DNA of 16,733 nucleotides from CAWBRT01 sp050015355 (GTDB lineage: Bacteria; Acidobacteriota; Terriglobia; Terriglobales; Acidobacteriaceae). Under the pieces are notes generated by a model. That model saw nothing but the letters and a program-made list of their open reading frames with translations, had not been told where the DNA came from and did not search any database. The translations under genes were made by a program, and so were the position numbers. This document shows, one piece after another, positions 14,766 through 16,733 of this stretch. Each line of letters begins with the position of its first letter. Position 1 is the stretch's first letter. Location of the stretch: NCBI GenBank assembly GCA_050015355.1, contig JBEKBO010000101.1, forward strand, positions 1 through 16,733, read 5' to 3'.

Positions 14766-15875
14766 ATGAACGATATGGAAGTCCGAATTCAGACAACCTA
14801 CGATGCGTTGCATGCGATGCCGGAGGTTGGCTTTGCCGAGCATCGGACGTCGGCATGGTTGGCGGAAAAGATCAAAGCCGCCGGATTTATTGTGATGACC
14901 GGCGTCGGTGGTACGGGCATCGTCGCGACCCTGAAGGGAAAAGAGCCCGGTCCGACAGTCGCACTGCGAGCTGACATGGATGCTTTGGCATACACAGTGA
15001 ATGGGGAAGACGTCTGTGTTCACTCCTGCGGACATGATGCGCACTCTTCCATGGTGTTGACTGCCGCTGAAGAACTGGCGAAAGCCGATATCCGGCGGGG
15101 CACGCTGAAAATCCTCTTCCAGCCAGCCGAAGAAACGGTTCTCGGTGCGCTCAAGATGATCGAAGCTGGTGCGCTTGATGACGTGGACGTAGTGATCGGC
15201 ATCCACCTCAGACCCATTCAGGAAGCGAAGACCGGGCAAGCCACGCCGGCTCTGTACCACGGCTCCAGTTACATTATGGAAGCGACAATCAATGGTCGTA
15301 CCGCCCATGGCGCCAGGCCTCACTTGGGGATAAACGCCATTGACGCTGCTGCGGCTGTCGTCAACGCTGTAAATGCGATCCACCTCAATCCCGTGGTGCC
15401 CTGGACCTGCAAGGTAACTAAGCTCCATGCCGGTGGAGCGACCCTGAATGTGATTCCCGACAGGGCTGAGATGGCGCTGGACCTGAGAACTCAGCAGAAC
15501 GCTGCCATGGACGCGCTTCTTGATAAAGCGGAAAAGGCTATCAAAGCCGGGGCGGCAACCGTGGGGGCAACAGCCGAAACAACTGTAAAGGGCGGAGTCC
15601 CTGGAGCAGAGTATCACCCGGAGATCATTGAACTTGCCCGGGACGCGATCCGTGCGGTGCTGGGCGAACAAGGGTTGCTCGACCCGATTGTGACCCCTGG
15701 CGGCGAAGATTTTCACAACTTCGTGAAGGCAAGGCCAAAAGTGAAAGCGGGCTATGTGGGCCTTGGTTGCAACCTAAGCCCGGGGCTGCACGATCCGACG
15801 ATGAAATTCGACCGGTCAGCGATGATTCACGGTACCAATATTCTTCTGCACATGACCCGGAAACTACTTAGCTGA
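14766..15875 (+). CDS. M20 family amidohydrolase / carboxypeptidase (M20D-type)
   Basis: The product has 369 aa with no signal peptide, so it is cytoplasmic. M20D enzymes cleave N-acyl amino acids, amino-acid conjugates or dipeptides using two metal ions. Visible motifs are LHAMPEVGFAE (15-25), RADMDAL (68-74), HSCGHDAHSSM with metal ligands Cys88 and His90, FQPAEE (118-123) carrying the catalytic and metal Glu, GIHLRP with His147, GRTAHGARPHLGINA in the dimerisation domain, and GGEDF and GLHDP near the end. All expected residues are present. AGAAGGAG lies ten bases before the ATG, and the gene begins 24 bases after the YjiG-like stop, so it is the third gene of that operon. It probably hydrolyses what the YjiH-YjiG pair imports. 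The exact substrate is unknown. Confidence 0.93.
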   Translation: MNDMEVRIQTTYDALHAMPEVGFAEHRTSAWLAEKIKAAGFIVMTGVGGTGIVATLKGKEPGPTVALRADMDALAYTVNGEDVCVHSCGHDAHSSMVLTAAEELAKADIRRGTLKILFQPAEETVLGALKMIEAGALDDVDVVIGIHLRPIQEAKTGQATPALYHGSSYIMEATINGRTAHGARPHLGINAIDAAAAVVNAVNAIHLNPVVPWTCKVTKLHAGGATLNVIPDRAEMALDLRTQQNAAMDALLDKAEKAIKAGAATVGATAETTVKGGVPGAEYHPEIIELARDAIRAVLGEQGLLDPIVTPGGEDFHNFVKARPKVKAGYVGLGCNLSPGLHDPTMKFDRSAMIHGTNILLHMTRKLLS

Positions 15876-15945
15876 TAGCTCTGTAACCGAGAGCGCGAGG
15901 TTGCGGGGGCATGAAGGCCCGGGTAACTGATCGCGAGATACTGAT

Positions 15946-16733
15946 TCACTTCAGGAGAACAACGCCGTCCTGAATCAGAATCTCGCCATCGACCGTCAGC
16001 GTTGGACGACTCATAACCGCGTCAAAATGCGTCGACGCCTTTACGGTTCCGCCAAGATTGGTGCTGGTGCCGATTCCAATGTGCATGCTTCCAAAGGCTC
16101 CTTCATCATAGTTACACCCGAGTGTGCCAATTGCCTCTGGAACTTCCGGATTAAGTCCGACCGCCACTTGCGCAATGTTGTATACGTTCGGATCGTTCTG
16201 CTCTTCCCATATTCTTTTGATCTTCACGGCTTCATGCCCGCCGTGAATTTCGACTACCGCTCCGTCCTTGATGACAAATCTCACGGGTGAAGATAGTGCT
16301 CCTATCCCCAAGTAGGGTATCGATGCGTCCGCCACGAATACCCCATTACTGGTTGTTTCAACCGGAGAGAAATTCGCTTCGATATTCGGCGCCGCGGAGA
16401 ACTGGCCTGGCTTTTCCACCAGACACTTATGCGCGTTCCCCTTTCTGCCCTTGATGCTGGCCGTAAACTGCGTGCCTTCTTTCGATGTAATCGTAAGGCA
16501 CTCACCTTTCGTGAACTTGTCACTGAACTTCTCGCACAACGGAGCCGCCTTCTTGAAATCAGCCTTAAAGGCCGGAGAAGCGAGGAGTTCCATCGAGATT
16601 GCCGTCAACGAAAGAACTCTGGCGCCAGCAGCTAATGCGGCTTTAGAAGCGTTCGTGTGAGCCAGCGATTTTCTTACCGCCATGAGCACCACGTCCGCTT
16701 CCCTCATGGCGGCCGCCAAGGTCTTCTCGGGCT
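15946..16733 (-). CDS. M29 aminopeptidase / NicX-like metalloenzyme, N-terminus cut by window edge
   Basis: The frame is open through the right edge; codons before the Met at 16719 (PEKTLAAA) continue without a stop, so the N-terminal part is missing. Residue numbers count from that Met. The C-terminal domain has PVETTSNG (Glu121), AQVAVGLNP (184-191), SMHIGIG (His213) and THFD (His231, Asp233), ending in PTLTVDGEILIQDG. This order is that of peptidase family M29 and of 2,5-dihydroxypyridine dioxygenase NicX, which shares the fold and binds iron with His, His and Asp. The second metal-binding Glu typical of M29 aminopeptidases is Gln184 here and the expected Tyr is absent, which points to a one-metal, NicX-type site. 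Convergent with the M20 gene, 70 bases apart. Function within the family is unsettled. Confidence 0.85.
   Translation of the reverse strand, partial: PEKTLAAAMREADVVLMAVRKSLAHTNASKAALAAGARVLSLTAISMELLASPAFKADFKKAAPLCEKFSDKFTKGECLTITSKEGTQFTASIKGRKGNAHKCLVEKPGQFSAAPNIEANFSPVETTSNGVFVADASIPYLGIGALSSPVRFVIKDGAVVEIHGGHEAVKIKRIWEEQNDPNVYNIAQVAVGLNPEVPEAIGTLGCNYDEGAFGSMHIGIGTSTNLGGTVKASTHFDAVMSRPTLTVDGEILIQDGVVLLK

Noticed and set aside
14589..15716. 375-codon leftward frame opposite YjiG and M20
   Set aside because: Antisense shadow; the rightward genes have complete motifs and good ribosome binding sites.
1..16733. Phage-defence island, CRISPR array, insertion sequence or tRNA genes
   Set aside because: No spaced repeats, transposase or integrase motifs, or tRNA-like cloverleaf were seen. 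The caspase-like gene alone does not make a defence system without a known partner in view.

Overview
The window reads like a chromosomal segment of a soil-type bacterium with moderate to high G+C. Acidobacteriota (Terriglobia/Koribacter-like) is my best guess. That guess is an inference from gene style: secreted caspase-like and M48-TPR proteases, Ala/Gln-rich secreted proteins, BKACE and ACS-type MFS genes. No rRNA, tRNA, CRISPR array, integrase or insertion sequence was seen.

Left third (1-5073), envelope/secreted protein region. A caspase-like (C14, metacaspase/orthocaspase type) protease with an N-terminal signal or anchor segment runs leftward and leaves the window at position 1. Divergent from it are a small secreted protein with its own terminator (1275-1866), and then a three-gene operon: a 145-aa secreted protein, an M48 metalloprotease with TPRs and two C-terminal BamE-like repeats, and a YbjN-like secreted protein. 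The small secreted gene and the operon are preceded by two copies of the same ~200-bp upstream cassette. The cassette copies carry a conserved palindrome, the RBS and the first codons, yet the mature proteins they drive are unrelated.

Middle (5074-10593). A TauE/SafE membrane exporter reads rightward and ends before a strong terminator. Convergent to it is a leftward aldehyde:ferredoxin oxidoreductase (AOR) gene broken by one apparent single-base deletion near 7938. Next come a leftward beta-keto acid cleavage enzyme (BKACE/DUF849), about 590 bp without a supported gene, and a rightward NarL/LuxR-type regulator whose receiver lacks the phospho-acceptor Asp.

Right third (10594-16733), small-molecule/peptide catabolism. 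It holds an ACS-family MFS transporter, a leftward D-2-hydroxyacid dehydrogenase, and a rightward operon of YjiH-like and YjiG-like Gate membrane proteins plus an M20 amidohydrolase. At the right edge is a convergent M29/NicX-like metalloenzyme, truncated by the window. Transporters, amidohydrolase, M29-like enzyme, dehydrogenase, BKACE and AOR together suggest uptake and breakdown of amino-acid conjugates, peptides or organic acids. The exact substrate cannot be read from sequence.

The least ordinary parts are the protease locus with its duplicated regulatory cassette, the split AOR gene, the receiver without its Asp, and the M29-like protein that keeps the H...HxD metal site but has lost one aminopeptidase ligand.
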